Shown here piece after piece: positions 63,909 through 64,000 of a stretch of 64,000 bases of DNA; the stretch's first letter is position 1, and every line of letters starts with the position of its first letter. Under the pieces are notes generated by a model. That model was not told the DNA's origin and made no database searches. It saw only the letters and a program-made list of their open reading frames with translations. The stretch is from NCBI RefSeq assembly GCF_051133435.1, contig NZ_JBPGNY010000002.1, positions 310,001-374,000 on the forward strand, given 5' to 3'. The position numbers were made by a program, and so were the translations under genes. Origin of the DNA: JAAYAO01 sp051133435 (lineage in GTDB: Bacteria > Actinomycetota > Actinomycetes > Propionibacteriales > Propionibacteriaceae).

Positions 63909-64000
63909 TCAGCGCAGCTTCTGTCCGCCGCCGTCGGCCATCACCGTCTGCGCGGTCATGTACCGGGAGTCGTCGCTGATCAGGAAGGCCACGATCGGGG
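63909..64000 (-). CDS. SDR family oxidoreductase, C-terminal end only
   Basis: The last 29 codons before the stop are in the window, cut by its right edge. They read FLISDDSRYMTAQTVMADGG then GQKLR, the typical C-terminus of classical SDRs (F-L-x-S-D-x-S-x-x-x-T-x-Q-x-x-x-x-D-G-G). Nothing more can be said of its function. Confidence 0.8.
   Translation of the reverse strand, partial: PIVAFLISDDSRYMTAQTVMADGGGQKLR

Overview
The window is high-G+C bacterial chromosome with tightly packed genes, many ATGA/TGATG start-stop overlaps, frequent GTG starts and many apparently leaderless starts. CsoR-CopZ-CopA, a DUF5302 protein, VapBC, ACAD10/11-type lipid genes, NDH-2 and cytochrome bd all fit an Actinomycetota organism. 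PFOR beside cytochrome bd points to a facultative or microaerobic lifestyle, as in Propionibacteriaceae; that family placement is my inference from gene content only. I see no rRNA, tRNA, CRISPR array, transposase or prophage genes.

Layout. 1-1391: 3' part of a MinD/ParA-like ATPase with a hexapeptide repeat. 1425-7754: a BlaI/MecI-type repressor divergent from a complete cydABDC operon (cytochrome bd oxidase plus its CydDC exporter). 7802-10402: a degenerate KaiC/RAD55-like domain fused to a PEP-synthase ATP-binding domain. 10430-12778 (minus): a coupled operon of two PaaI-like thioesterases and a RibD-type reductase, preceded by a small membrane protein. 12895-20314: a peptide ABC importer (binding protein, two permeases, fused double ATPase) ending in an S15/CocE-type hydrolase. 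20329-23977: a lipoprotein, a YeiH-type transporter, a small DUF5302 gene and a GNAT protein. 24012-30236: a three-gene pyruvate:ferredoxin oxidoreductase operon with a GltD/NfnB-like flavoprotein and a DHODH-like flavoprotein. 30269-36927: a family-5 uracil-DNA glycosylase, then a patch with a CdiI-like immunity protein, a DUF1214-like protein, an orphan solute-binding lipoprotein, another lipoprotein and an unknown protein.

36890-46448 is mostly lipid or hydroxy-acid catabolism: a TetR-TauD pair with a clear operator, and an operon of two SDRs, an acyl-CoA dehydrogenase, a quinone oxidoreductase and a nitronate monooxygenase-like flavoprotein. An ACAD10/11-type phosphotransferase is divergent from it. 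The dehydrogenase and kinase together look like a split ACAD10/11 system. 46479-50045: TspO and the copper operon csoR-copZ-copA with its operator. 50046-50924 has no convincing gene but holds DnaA-box-like sites, direct repeats, a BamHI-type palindrome and a long near-perfect hairpin. 50925-55059: an LmbE-type deacetylase, a PfkB sugar kinase, dnaB and vapBC with a 34-bp operator.

55164-58244 (minus) is an operon of a GshB-like ATP-grasp ligase, a QEGLA-motif (DUF1704) putative peptidase and an N-formylglutamate amidohydrolase-like protein, without gshA. 58360-64000: NDH-2 (which would feed quinol to cytochrome bd), a GH13 hydrolase, dodecin, a TetR regulator, a Nudix hydrolase, YaaA, a DinB-like protein and the 3' end of an SDR.

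The main points for follow-up are the GshB-QEGLA-formylglutamase operon, the KaiC-like/PEP-synthase fusion, the split ACAD10/11 pair, the PFOR-flavoprotein operon, the dispersed quasi-palindromic repeats, the structured region at 50.05-50.9 kb, and a recurring TANNNT hexamer 5-9 nt before start codons.
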